From assembly GCA_032717465.1 (NCBI GenBank), contig CM064657.1, positions 27,477,466-27,541,465 of the forward strand: 64,000 nucleotides of DNA, written 5' to 3'. The stretch is from Coenobita brevimanus. Lineage: Eukaryota; Arthropoda; Malacostraca; Decapoda; Coenobitidae. Below the pieces are notes generated by a model that had not been told where the DNA came from, ran no database searches, and saw nothing but the letters and a program-made list of their open reading frames with translations. This document shows positions 53,809-64,000 of this stretch, one piece after another; position 1 is the stretch's first letter; each line of letters begins with the position of its first letter. A program made the position numbers and the translations under genes.

Positions 53809-54480
53809 CCGTCATCTATGAGCCAGGTAGACTGTAATAACACTGTCTGATGAAAACTTGACTATTTCCAGTATGTACCCATCCTGGATGACTCCCAGTG
53901 CTGGTTAAGTGACATGTGAACTTAGGTTGTGACTCTAAACAACTTTTATTAATAACTCTTCCTTCAACAAACAATACTCTCTGAAATTTGAGTTTTCGAC
54001 ACAGACACACACAGATACATTTCATACAAAAATAATGATCATCGACTTCGTCTACCTAGCTTAAAAACAACAACAACAATAACAATAATAATAATAATAA
54101 TGTCAGGACTCCATATTATAATGATACAAATCATAATAGATAGGAACACAAATGTGTAGTCTTCAAGGTAACATGATAGTCAAGCTAGGTGTGGGAAAGG
54201 AAATGTGTTTGCAAATTTCAGTAAAGGAATGACAGATGTGCACCAGAAACGCTACATACACACAGATACACACAAGCTTCTAGAACCCGCACATACGTCC
54301 CATACTCGTGACGCAAACTCTCCTACACAAGAAAGGAGGAATTAGACAGTCAGAGGGAGGCTAGCGACAGGGGCGAGAGGTTGGAGAGAGAGAGACAGAG
54401 AGAGAGAAGAGGGGTCTAGCGAGACAGTCTGGGAGGTAACAGCAGGACTCTATACTTCACTCGTGTGTGAGAGACTTTAG
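53809..54480. other. Intergenic, no gene seen
   Basis: AT-rich with short AAC/AAT runs near 54,070 and an imperfect GA stretch near 54,385. No gene. Confidence 0.5.
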
Positions 54481-55095
54481 TTAATTTTTTCAAGACAATA
54501 AAATCATAAATAGTCCCATACTCATCTTTACCTTTCCTGTCATTACATGACAAAAGGGAACTAAGATTATCTACTTACAAACGTAATCACGTATAAACTG
54601 CAGCTCGTCCACGAGCACAAAATATACATAACTGATCTACAAAACCCACTACAAGAAGCAAAGAAATTACTACAAAAGATGGTAGCAGCGGTGGGATCAT
54701 CGTTGGTATTTTGTAGTAACTGTAGTTACTACAATATTAAGGCAATTAATACAGTTATATATCGACAAATGATTGCATTACTGCAGTTATGTTACAGTTG
54801 CTACATTTATGTGACTACAAACGATATATAACAATTACAATACAATACACTTATGTACAATAAAAATGCAGTTATGTAACAATTATAATAAAAATAAAAA
54901 TAATAATAATAATTATCATTGTAAATGGACTGAAGGTGTCATAAAGACTTTGTAGTTAATTGTAGAGAAGTATATTTTAGACTTGTGGTCGAGCGGCTTT
55001 TATATCTTGTAGTAGTTTCCCCACCAGATGTCATGTAGTGACGGGAGAGGTAAAGAATAGTATGGGACTATTTTTATTTGTCTTGGAAATATTAA
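54481..55095. mobile_element. 615-bp foldback element with ~150-bp inverted arms
   Basis: Left arm AAATAGTCCCATACTCATCT, TTACCTTTCCTGTCATTACA, TGACA recurs as its reverse complement at 55,030-55,080. Weaker pairing continues inward, where CAGCTCGTCCACGAGCACAAAATATAC pairs with the complement of 54,965-55,005. TTAA lies at both outer limits (54,481 and 55,092). The AT-rich centre holds a perfect 9-bp stem with a 2-base loop at 54,713-54,732. No coding capacity. The exact ends are inferred. Confidence 0.8.
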
Positions 55096-56420
55096 ACAGG
55101 TATAATAGTATAAGTCCTGGGTAGCTACCTCCCTGTCTCGCTATCTCTCTCTCTCTCTCTGTTCTCAAGCTAATCTCCGTCTCGACCTCTCTATAGGGTC
55201 GCTTGTCTCCTTCTGTCTAGCCTGTTCGGTGGCTAATCTAGGTCTGAGCTCTCTTTCCTAAATTCTGGTATAGCAGGGGTGTGTCACATGTGTTCCTCGT
55301 GGGTGGACTAGATCTTTCTCACGAGAGGACTGCTGACAGCTAACTGAATCATCTCCTTACTGGCCGCTGTCGTCAGCTTTCCCCCGTGTAAGCGTTTAGC
55401 GCTGCTCGCTTCTCGCAAACACAACACCTTCTCATCATTTGACTTCCTGCTTCTATCTGTCTCTCTATCTATCTATTTATCTATCTATCTAGTATGATTT
55501 GCAATTATAATATGGAGACCTACCACAAAGGGATTAATTCCCGAAAAATATGAACACCTGCTGTACGAAAGGTCTTTCCAGTTAAATGTCAAATTAAAAT
55601 GATGCCAACCCCACTCTGTTTCCTGGTCTATCTATCTATAGCCATGCGCCTAAATCTCGGAAGGGGTGGCCACAGATGAATTGTCTCTATATCACTCTGC
55701 CTTCCGCCATCAGGTTGTCTTCTCTCCAGTTCACACTCCTTTCACTAATATACTTCTTCATCCCATTCCTGTCTCTCATCCTGTCACCCCCATCCCCTCC
55801 CTTCCTCCACCTCACTCACAAACACCTCCTAATCAACCTCTCATCCTCCAAACTACTAACCGTGCTATATATAGAAGCGTGTGTTCCGTCCCTATTCATA
55901 TCTGGAGAGGGTCTAAGTCGGTTAGAAACTGGTGCATCTTCCCCATTAACAACTTTTCCATTTGTCTCTAACTGTTCCATCGATAAAGTCCCTTCCATTT
56001 CTAGTCATAAGTGCAGCAAAATACACCTTCTAATGGCTGTGGCTGCCTTCTAAAAAGCGCGTACAGTGACATTTCATTACAAAAGTATGCATCAACGGGA
56101 CAGACAGGCACGACACCTTACACAAAATGCATTCTGAATCTTTAAGCCGCAAAAATGTTTCTGTAAGGCCGCGTCACTCACCAGGGAAAAGCACAGTGAG
56201 GGTCGATGCATCTTTTTAGGACGTGTGGGCAATATTAAACGGCAGGCAAGCTTTGGTGAGGCTCCTACCAGAGACCGTCTTGGAGATAAATCAAAAGATT
56301 TTGGTAGTAGATCTGGCATACTTTATTGCATCGGAAAATACGATGAAAGCGAAATAAGATCGAAAACCTATAATGTGAAAGTACCCCTGCGTTCAGAAGC
56401 ACTTTAAAATATACTCGCAT

Positions 56421-56422
<2 letters not shown>
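55096..56422. other. Intergenic; two short unassigned frames
   Basis: Contains CTAT repeats near 55,455 and 55,625. Two 60-codon ATG frames have protein-like composition, minus strand 55,816-55,998 and plus strand 56,225-56,407. Neither shows a known domain, and frames of this length are expected by chance. Confidence 0.35.

Positions 56423-56511
<89 letters not shown>
56423..56511. repeat. (GT)44 microsatellite
   Basis: Perfect GT array followed by three TCCG/TCCC units. Confidence 0.98.
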
Positions 56512-56513
<2 letters not shown>

Positions 56514-56717
56514 GTCCGTCCCTGGGGTGTGTGGGGGAAGGTGACGAAGATAAAAGTTATCCTCATTTCAACACAGCCTTTGGTGAGCCCAGTCGGCACC
56601 CAGCAAGTGGTATTCTGTAAAGCCCCGGCCGCTCTGTGTCTGGCGCAAAAGAGAAATTTTAACTGGGTTGAAAATAGGCCAGGGAATCGCTCGTCTCCTG
56701 TGGGAGTCTGGGATGGA

Positions 56718-56785
56718 GTCTGTACTCTCGCTGGCGTGGGAGACTTCATAGCACCTCTTATTCACTACTTTACACTTTATTACGG
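56718..56785 (+). repeat. Dispersed repeat family E, copy 4
   Basis: CTGGCGTGGGAGACTTCATA, GCACCTCTTATTCACTACTT, TACAC. It matches 57,148-57,215. Confidence 0.6.
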
Positions 56786-56965
56786 TGATGGAAAGGGACG
56801 CCCTCAGGTGGTGGCACCCATATAACTGGATGGCGGAGCTGTCTGATTATACGAACGTCCTTCATCTCCCTCCCTATCTCTCGAAAGGAGGAGGATGGAC
56901 TGTAGGAAGAGGGCAGCTTCGCATGCAGTCCACCGGGTTCACATTCAGATGAGGCTGGAGTTGCT

Positions 56966-56968
56966 ACA

Positions 56969-57030
<62 letters not shown>
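56966..57030. repeat. (ACT)n trinucleotide array
   Basis: About 20 ACT/ACC triplets between family E copies. Confidence 0.95.
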
Positions 57031-57032
<2 letters not shown>

Positions 57033-57082
57033 TTACAACTACTACTTTATTACTACAACACTTTATTATGTCTGCTCTGTAT

Positions 57083-57215
57083 TCTTGTTGGCATGGAAGA
57101 CTCTCTGGGACTTATTTCGCCGGCGATTTATTCTCTCCCTCACACCTGGTGCGTACTGTTCGTTGGTATGAGACTTCATAGCATTTTTCCTTAGAGATTT
57201 ATTCATTGCTTTACA
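57083..57215 (+). repeat. Dispersed repeat family E, tandem copies 5 and 6
   Basis: CTTGTTGGCATGGAAGACTC, then CGGCGATTTATTC, followed about 67 bp later by TTCGTTGGTATGAGACTTCA, TAGCATTTTTCC and TTAGAGATTTATTCATTGC. The tandem arrangement suggests local duplication. Confidence 0.55.
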
Positions 57216-57267
57216 ATGAAAATATGTCGAGATTAGAAAGACGCAGCAAACACAGAAGCCAGCGTTA

Positions 57268-57475
57268 ACCCTTTATATCAGGTAATACATTTTGCATTTT
57301 ATTCTTACTACAACCAGTCGATGTAACTCAGCTTTGGAGAAACTTTTCGAAATGAAAGTGTTAAAGAGAGCCACCATTAACCCTCCACTATTAGAGGTCT
57401 GTCCAAAGTTTAATATAATCGACAGGTAGTAAGAAGAACAACAAGGAAAAATACGTCATCTGAGAGAAGGGATTA
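57268..57475. mobile_element. Palindromic TTAA family, ~205-bp copy
   Basis: Starts TTAACCCTTTATATCAGG. Left core TTTTATTCTTACTACAACCA, GTCGATGTAACTCAGCTTTG. Centre GTGTTAAAGAG, ATTAACCCTCCACT. Right core AGTTTAATATAATCGACAGG, then TAGTAAGAAGAAC, TACGTCATC, AAGGGATTAAA. Confidence 0.68.
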
Positions 57476-57775
57476 AATATGCACAAAAAATAGCCGAGGA
57501 AGAACTGTTCATAAGTGTCCCATTCCAACAAAAATATAACCCTTTTTAGCATAAACGAATGGTCAATTGTCTCGCCCCTTTTGGTTCTATATACACCAGA
57601 CGGGCCGACGCTCGCACTGATACTGCATGTTTTTCAGCTGGACTGGGTCTCCGCGGGCACCGTGCTGACCTAACCCGAAATTACAATCCTGCAAACATTC
57701 AAAACTACAGCGCCAGGCAGTAGCGAAATGGGTTTATCTAGAATCAAAATGGTAGAGCTGCCTGGCTTTTTATAC
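57476..57775. other. Intergenic, no gene seen
   Basis: Mixed sequence. Nothing recognised. Confidence 0.5.
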
Positions 57776-57779
57776 TACG

Positions 57780-57930
57780 TGGTCTCTTGGGTAGGGAGTA
57801 AGGGAGGGTAGGGGTGCTCAGGGAGAGGGGGTGTGGGGGTGAACAGGGAGAGGAGGAGTGTGGGTGAGTAGGGAGAGGGGGAATGGGGATGAGTGGGAGG
57901 AGGAGACCGGGGGTGAGGAGGGAGGGAAGT
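57780..57930. repeat. G-rich minisatellite (GGGAGAGGGGG)
   Basis: Four or five units of about 28 bp based on GTGAGTAGGGAGAGGGG. The Pro/Ser/His minus-strand frame is compositional. Confidence 0.8.
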
Positions 57931-58422
57931 GCTTGGTGTAAAAAAAATGGTTTTGTCTGCAGTAAAACGAGACAGCCTGAACAAAAACCAGTTTCAGGGG
58001 TGAAAAAAAGGTGTCGCGGCCTGAGGTAAAAAGGACACCCGTGTTCCACTGAAGCTGCTTTGAGTGCTGCGTGGAGCTGCCCTGCACTGCTTTCCTCTGC
58101 TACACTTGCACGCCTCCCCCGCCACAGTGCTCTGTTCTGCTTTGCTTAGCTCAAGTATTGGTAAGGAATATAAACGGGACACCGATGTTAGTTTTTATGT
58201 ACCTAACTATGGACGGAAGCTACAGATTTTATAAAACAAAAGTCATATAGTCCATTCCTTAAACAAAATAGTCCTCGTACGCATATCGTGTACCGTATAC
58301 ACCTTTACAGGTCACCCTTTGGGCACTGATACCGCATAATTAATACTGAAACATACTGGACCTATCTCATATAAGGATGGTATTAGGATATTTGCAAGTC
58401 TTTTTTTATGGAGGTTGTTCTT
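57931..58422. other. Intergenic, no gene seen
   Basis: Mixed to AT-rich sequence. Nothing recognised. Confidence 0.45.
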
Positions 58423-58423
58423 G

Positions 58424-58444
58424 AAAAAAAAAAAAAAAAAAAAA
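58424..58444. repeat. Poly-A tract
   Basis: A run of about 21 bases beside the tRNA-like sequence at 58,446-58,570. Confidence 0.9.
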
Positions 58445-58445
58445 G

Positions 58446-58570
58446 TTAAGACCCTTTTAACCAAATTTCAACTCCCAACTGGGTCGCTGCTCCAGACGGG
58501 TATCGATCTCCAGACCCTTCGATCAACGGTCCAGTTTTCTACCACCCATCACCATACGAAGCAGCTTAAG
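58446..58570 (-). other. Weak tRNA-like sequence
   Basis: On the minus strand, TGGTGATGGGTGGTAGAAAA resembles a tRNA 5' half, and GGAGATCGATACCC sits where a B box would be. The anticodon stem pairs poorly and the adjacent homopolymer is T on this strand, so this is tentative. Confidence 0.25.
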
Positions 58571-58587
58571 TGCATGTCATTGGTGCC

Positions 58588-58658
<71 letters not shown>

Positions 58659-58672
58659 CCATCATCATCATC
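58588..58672. repeat. (ATC)28 microsatellite
   Basis: ATC triplet array with two ACC interruptions. Confidence 0.97.
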
Positions 58673-59043
58673 AGAGGAAGAAGCACAAGAATAGCAGCAG
58701 GCGTACGTAATTGGTGCCCCCGATTAGTCCCATCGTCCTCACCATCATTTTCTGACCCCACCAATCTTCGTAAATTTCTATAACGCGGATACAAACAGCG
58801 ATATGAATTAAAAAAAAAAACCAGAATGGCAGTCATCACTTTCATAAACATCATTTCCTAATCCCAGTTTTCCATTTTTTTTACATATCCATAGCAACGT
58901 CTAATGAATACCAACAATACTAAAAAAAATACTGGTAGGTAACAACACTAATGACGACAACCATATTTATATAATCACCCATTCCTAACCTCATCAGACA
59001 ATTGCTGCACCACGACAGCCTCTCCCGGTTTCCTTCTTCCTGA

Positions 59044-59046
<3 letters not shown>
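58673..59046. other. Intergenic, no gene seen
   Basis: AT-rich sequence. Nothing recognised. Confidence 0.5.
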
Positions 59047-59313
<267 letters not shown>

Positions 59314-59429
59314 TAAAAAAAAGAATTCCGCCTACACCTAGGAATACTGGAAGCAGGTAGAGCGGGGAGGTAAGAGGATAAAGTGGAAAAGAGGATGGCA
59401 AAGAGGCTAAATGCAACCTCGCCATTTCG

Positions 59430-59485
59430 AAATGTCTGTAAGCTGAAGAAAATGTCTGGTGGAGGCTAATATAATATGTAAAAAT
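59430..59485 (+). mobile_element. Palindromic TTAA family, core fragment
   Basis: GTAAGCTGAAGAAAATGTCT, GGTGGAGGCTAATATAATAT. Only the core is preserved. Confidence 0.35.
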
Positions 59486-59515
59486 TATCCTACTCATTGT
59501 TACTGTTACTTAACC

Positions 59516-59777
59516 CGGTCTGTCTGGTGACCTGATCGGTGTACCAAACTTATGCAACTGCTTCTGTGGGGCCGTCCTACAGGAACAGTGAGGTACATTA
59601 CCGTACAAGAACCAGTGCCCCCTCTGGTAGACCGCGTCTCTCCAGGATTGGACCAAGGTCCTTCTTACGGCTAGGTACACGGAAATGTGAGAAGGTTTGA
59701 CTCCCGGGAGGATATCGCAGCTTCTTCGCTCCACCGAGGGTGCATAGCACTACCACATGTAGGTTCCTCGTCAGCGC
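59516..59777. repeat. Dispersed repeat family B, longest copy
   Basis: GGTCTGTCTGGTGACC, ACTTATGCAACTGCTTCTGT, GTGCCCCCTCTGGTAGAC, GGGAGGATATCGCAGCTTCT, TCGCTCCACCGAGGGTG, CACATGTAGGTTCCTCGTCA. It covers the span of both other copies. The minus strand is open for 74 codons (59,510-59,734). Confidence 0.7.
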
Positions 59778-59799
59778 CGTACCGGTATTATCATACTGA

Positions 59800-60025
59800 A
59801 GGGGTTAAGTGAAATGGCAGTAAATTGGACAAAGTGGAGAGCAGGAGCTGGTAAAGAGGAGGGCAGAACCACACTGATGATGTGAGAGGAGAGGTGGAGG
59901 ACCGTAGGAAAAGTGGAAAGGTAGAAATGATACATAAAAGGACAGCGGTGGGGAAGTGGATAGTGTAGAAGATAAAGAGGATGAGAGAAAACTGGAGAAG
60001 AAAAATGGAGAAGTGAAAAGTATGA

Positions 60026-60062
<37 letters not shown>

Positions 60063-60260
60063 CCTCCCTCTCTCATGCGGCGAGGGAAAGGAAATGAATG
60101 GCTGAAGTGAAGAAAATGATAAATTATTGGACATGGTAGCAAGGAAGGGAAAGGGTAGAATAAACTGAAGAGGAGTAAAAAATAAGTTGTTGCTGTAGAG
60201 ATCGAATGAAGTAAGGGAGCATTTAATTGACTAATCAGCAAAGACAGGGAACGATAGCAA
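59800..60260. repeat. Purine-rich block with (CT)15
   Basis: GGAGAAG-type DNA interrupted by a CT array at 60,030-60,058 and CCCT repeats. Confidence 0.75.
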
Positions 60261-60884
60261 AAAGTAAAGAGAATCGTACGTGAACTGATGAACTACAGAA
60301 AAGAAGCGGAAGAGCCAGATGTGACAGGAGGACTGAGGAGGTCTGGGCTGATTCATAAACAAACATGCAATTAATTCCGTCATAAATAAGACACTTTGGC
60401 AGAATAGATCAAGAAAAAAAATAAGTGTAAAATCTTTCCATGTTTCTCTCCATAAAAAAAAAAAGAAATATATATATAAATGAATGAGAAATGATTGTAG
60501 GTGTGTCTGTGAGTATCTATCAACATCTGTGAGTGTATAAATTAGGTGTGGTAGGGAAGAGTTGTGAAAAGAAAGTGGATGAATTAAGTGTACGAGGGAA
60601 ATATTATTAACTGCAGGTATATGACTTAGGAATGGGTGAGATGAGTTGTGAACTTCCTAAGTATAAATTAGGTATGGGAGGAAACGGTTTTGAACTGTAG
60701 GTGTATGACTTAAGCGTGGGGGGGAAGGAAAGGTTAGAAGTTATACGTGGACATGTAAAACAGAGGAGAGGAAGCCGCAGCAGTAGGTGGACAGATGGTG
60801 GGAACGCACGTGGGCGGGGTACGTGGACGGCCAGGGTGGTGCAATATGTATCAGAGGCATGGCGTGGGAAGGAATGAGGTAAGA

Positions 60885-60888
<4 letters not shown>
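60261..60888. repeat. Diverged GTGTATGA-type repeat
   Basis: Loose units of about 60-70 bp near 60,540-60,735 share TAAATTAGGTGTGG or TAAATTAGGTATGG, GTGTATGACTTA and GAACT(G/T). No gene. Confidence 0.45.

Positions 60889-60915
<27 letters not shown>
60889..60915. repeat. Poly-A tract (27)
   Basis: Long A run. It may be a retroposon tail, but no parent element is recognised upstream. Confidence 0.9.
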
Positions 60916-60917
<2 letters not shown>

Positions 60918-60954
60918 ACAGTTTTTCTCTCTCAGCCAGGGATATCTCACTTCA

Positions 60955-61095
60955 ACGGAATACAATCGATAGGGAATTGATCAAAATAAATTTAAAGTGA
61001 ACCACTCCAGGTGAAGGGATTAAAGGGAGAATATATTTTAACCCGCTGTGTCCATCTCATAAGTTCCGTGAAATATTCAGATGGTTGCATGAAGT
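60955..61095. mobile_element. Palindromic TTAA family, decayed copy
   Basis: GGAATACAATCGATAGGG, AACCACTCCAGG, AAGGGATTAAA, then TTTAACCCGCTG and ACAAAATACGTC. Arms are heavily diverged. Confidence 0.35.
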
Positions 61096-61493
61096 CATAC
61101 AAAATACGTCTAGGACAGAAGAGACTATGGGTGGATTGTGGGGTTACTGAGATAAATTTTTCGAGATATAGCGTCGGTCAGGCAAAGGGACAATGATACA
61201 GAATACATCTTCGTATTCTTCAGCACTGCTCACTCATCTTTTCGAGTCACTTGTGAAATATACCTGTTCACCCCTTAAGCATGATGACGTATCTTTTATA
61301 GCATGGTTGTGGTTCATATCACTAGGCATGCTGCTGACAGTTCTCCCACACTGTACTTTCATCGTTTCTCTGTCATACCTCACCCCAAATTTAGGCGAGA
61401 AAGAGGGCTAAGGTAATGCTGCTGCTGATGAGGATGGTAGGCAGAGGGCCAGAGAGCAGCAATGCACATGAGAGGCTAGGCGTGGAGTTGAAT
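61096..61493. other. Intergenic, no gene seen
   Basis: Mixed sequence with a 72-codon plus-strand frame at 61,193-61,411 of no recognised family. Confidence 0.45.
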
Positions 61494-61712
61494 GATTTAA
61501 CAATGAAAGAGGGAAAAAAAATTACAGAATTCTATATTTTATTCTTTCTATTACCAGACAATCATACTCAGCTTAGGGATGACTTTTACAAATGGAGTGG
61601 TTAGATACAACCTTCACCGACCCCTTCATTGAATGACATCATTCCGAAGTTGGATGAAATAGTCCGAAGGTAGTAAGAATAAACAAGAGTACATCATCGT
61701 AGTGAAGAGGTC
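61494..61712. mobile_element. Palindromic TTAA family, ~215-bp copy
   Basis: Left arm TTTTATTCTTTCTATTACCA, GACAATCATACTCAGCTTAG. Centre GGAGTGGTTAG, then CGACCCCTTCATTGAATGAC. Right arm GTTGGATGAAATAGTCCG, AAGGTAGTAAGAATAAACAA, TACATCATCG, GTGAAGAGGT. Confidence 0.65.
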
Positions 61713-61836
61713 AGAGGTTTCTTAACTAACTCGGGCTATGGAGTCACTTTAACGGAAGGGCAGTGCTAACGGCTGATAAATTTAAACAGCATCTCGATCA
61801 CTTTATCACTCAACCTCTTCCCTTGGCATTACTTTA

Positions 61837-62044
61837 TTAACCCTTTTCCTACAGAAGAAACACTTTCCTATGTCGAATAAAACAATTTGATGGTAGCAAA
61901 AATACATTAATAAACAGTCAACGTGGATGCGATTAATGGAGACTTAACACTTTCACTATAAGGGATTTCTCCTAAATCAAATTATATCGTTCAGCGACAG
62001 GAAGAATAAAATAAAAAAGACGTTATTGCCAAGAAGGGAGCTAA
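61837..62044 (+). mobile_element. Palindromic TTAA family, two direct right arms
   Basis: First unit: TTAACCCTTTTCC, TGTCGAATAAAACAATTTG, GGTAGCAAAAATAC, GATTAATGG. Second unit: CTTAACACTTTCAC, AATTATATCGTTCAGCGAC, GGAAGAATAAAATAAAAAAG, ACGTTATT, AAGGGAGCTAA. Direct head-to-tail arrangement, about 100 bp each. Confidence 0.55.
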
Positions 62045-62119
62045 GCTATTCTAACACACCAAGTAAGATCGCTGATGGAAATAATGTATCCCATGGAAAA
62101 AAAAAAAATCCGCTTTTAC

Positions 62120-62780
62120 TTTCTAATACTGTAATAGTTTATCACCCTCACGTTTTGCAATCCCCCTCTGTATATTTTATCATTCATTTTCTGCAGTAAT
62201 CCTCTATATCATCTGTCATCCTCACGTTCTCCAGTACTCCATGAATATTTTTTAAATAAATCATGTCCTCTACGTATTTTATCATTCTTACGGTCTGCAA
62301 TCCCGCTTCTATCACTCAGGTTCCATAGTCCAACTTTCACGTTCCTTCACTTTCACGTTCTCTGCATTTTCTATCTCTCACATTCTGCAAACCTCATCCT
62401 CAAAAGTTGCATAATCCTAATGTTCTACACTCACATATCTCTATTCTATCACCTCATGTTTTCTACATTCTAGATCACTCACATTCTACAATCCCACATC
62501 TTTATTTTCATCACATTTACCACATGTATATTGTTCAGTCTCTATATTCTGTTAACCTCACGTTCTGTAGCCCCACCTTTATCTCACGCTTTCCTGCCTA
62601 TATATTTCTGACTCACTTTCATTTTATTTCTGTCACCCTAACGTTCTGCAGTCTCTATTCCATCCCTCACTCTCATGCCTCTGTACTGTCTACCACTCAC
62701 ACGTTCTACACTTCTACATCTCTATTTTGATCATTCTCACGTTCCCAGCATTTCCTATCATCCTCACGTTCTGTAGCGCC
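62120..62780. repeat. ~38-bp diverged minisatellite
   Basis: About 17 units based on ATCATTCTCACGTTCTGCAG, TCCCACATCTCTATTTT. Confidence 0.85.
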
Positions 62781-63129
62781 GCCACTGAACAAGCAACCGG
62801 CCGGCCCATACAAAAGTTACGTTCAATTCAAACTTTTCCCATCATCCCGCTTCATAATTGTCCCTCGCTACACCACCAAAATTTCATCTCGTGTAATTTT
62901 TCCCTGGCATCTAATTATCTGCTATTATACTGTTTATCCGGGGATGGGGCTCAATTCATCACAATTATAGGTTATTTTTTGTTGTGTGTGGGTCTTCTCT
63001 AACGGATCCTCAGTGGCGGCTTCCTTCTATGGCTCAATTATGTTTTGGGGGATGGAGGAGGAGAGAGGCCAGGCTACGTATTAATTTAGCCTATCTACTT
63101 CCTGACGCCGCATCCTGTGAGAGGTGGCC
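62781..63129. other. Intergenic, no gene seen
   Basis: Mixed sequence. Nothing recognised. Confidence 0.5.
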
Positions 63130-63430
63130 ACGACTTAACTGTTACTTCTTATAAACGGTTCCTCTTCCTATCTCTTACTATAATCTCCAATACCAGATCT
63201 CTCCAGCTTCCTATAGCATACCACCCTCCTTCATATTCTCTCCTATCTCTTCACTTCTTCACTTTCCCACTGTTCACCACTCTCCCTCATATTCTCTCCT
63301 ACCTTATCTCTCTGCCCTCCCATGACATACCAACCTACCTCATCCTATTACCTTATCACTCCTCCTTCCTGGACACACCAGTCTTCCTCATATAATCTCC
63401 TACCTTATCTTTTTACCATGTTTCTTGGTT
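63130..63430. repeat. ~62-bp minisatellite, 4-5 units
   Basis: Units share TTCATATTCTCTCCTATCTC or a CATATAATCTCC variant, TTCACTTTCCCA and ACATACCANCCT. Confidence 0.75.
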
Positions 63431-63668
63431 TTCCTTCCTTCTTCCCACCAGCCTGACAACAACAACTTTCTCATTCTCACCAACTACAGCCCATGCTCAG
63501 TAACCACTAAATTACCTTAACTCCCTAATTCGCACCATCATCAATCACATCGCTAGACTTACATAACAACCGCCCCTAATCACTTCACTAACTACACCAC
63601 CACACCCGACACAAATTACCATCCACTCCACATCGATCTCACAACAGTCATCGTCGCAACACATCTTC

Positions 63669-63701
<33 letters not shown>

Positions 63702-64000
63702 TTCACTTCCTTCATCATCATCATCATCACTTACCAATTCCACAATTAACTCAACCAACGCAACACTACCCCATGATCCCACACTTCAGAACCGAACCAT
63801 CCGTACCATCACAACAACCATCCCAGCCTACAAAACAGCCAGCAACACCACCCACAACCGAACAACTACCTCCACCACCACCACAACTACATCTTCAAAC
63901 ACAACTACCTCACCTTAAATATTATCATCTCAACATCACCAAAATCATCCTTAACAAAACCATCGCCACCTGCCAACCATCGAGGCAGCAGCAGCAGGCC
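63431..64000. repeat. ACC/ATC-rich low-complexity DNA
   Basis: CAACAAC, ACCACCAC and (ATC)12 at 63,669-63,702. A-plus-C bias persists to the window end, where CAGCAGCAG begins. No gene. Confidence 0.65.

Noticed and set aside
55816..56407. Two 60-codon frames with protein-like composition (minus 55,816-55,998; plus 56,225-56,407)
   Set aside because: Frames this short are expected by chance in 64 kb. No splice context or known motif supports them, so I recorded them only as intergenic content.

Overview
This is eukaryotic nuclear DNA with no gene I can support. It most likely comes from an arthropod, and I would guess a decapod crustacean. The evidence for an arthropod is interstitial TTAGG/CCTAA telomere-type tracts near 21.9-22.1, 44.9-45.2 and 49.8-50.0 kb. 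The evidence for a decapod is weaker: an extreme load of long dinucleotide arrays (GA, GT/CA, TA), purine or pyrimidine simple-sequence blocks of kilobase size, a tRNA-derived SINE and a decayed CR1/jockey-type LINE. No rRNA, true tRNA gene, CRISPR array, operon or intact protein gene is visible. Most long open frames are stop-free readings through low-complexity repeats.

Layout. 0-3.5 kb: AT-rich DNA with GA arrays and a tandem repeat of about 100 bp. 3.7-7.6 kb: minisatellites, purine-rich DNA and a 280-bp GA/GACA/GT compound array. 8-10 kb: small minisatellites and an old satellite of about 62-bp period. 11 kb: a SINE. 13-14.5 kb: dispersed repeats. 15-18.9 kb: a G-rich minisatellite block that switches abruptly to a pyrimidine-rich block. 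20.3 kb: a Helentron/pearl-like element. 22-24 kb: telomere-like repeats, a GT/AC inverted pair and pyrimidine-rich DNA. 27-32 kb: a 726-bp terminal-inverted-repeat element and the dead LINE, bracketed by a duplicated segment. 33-39 kb: dispersed repeats, TA arrays and a satellite of about 155-bp period. 40-44.2 kb: purine-rich DNA. 47.4-48.6 kb: a cluster of palindromic elements. 50-51.8 kb: C-rich minisatellites. 52.7 kb: a second SINE copy. 54.5-55.1 kb: a foldback element. 57-64 kb: more palindromic copies and minisatellites.

The most notable structure is a family of short palindromic elements, bounded by TTAA with CCCC/GGGG-type ends and a conserved core, GCTGAATAAAATCGTCTGG. About twenty full or partial copies are dispersed over the window in both orientations, with a cluster at 47.5-48.6 kb. 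It looks like a piggyBac-type foldback MITE family. Five further low-copy dispersed families can be recognised only by comparing the window with itself. Nothing here points to a multi-gene functional system. The story of the window is repeat biology.
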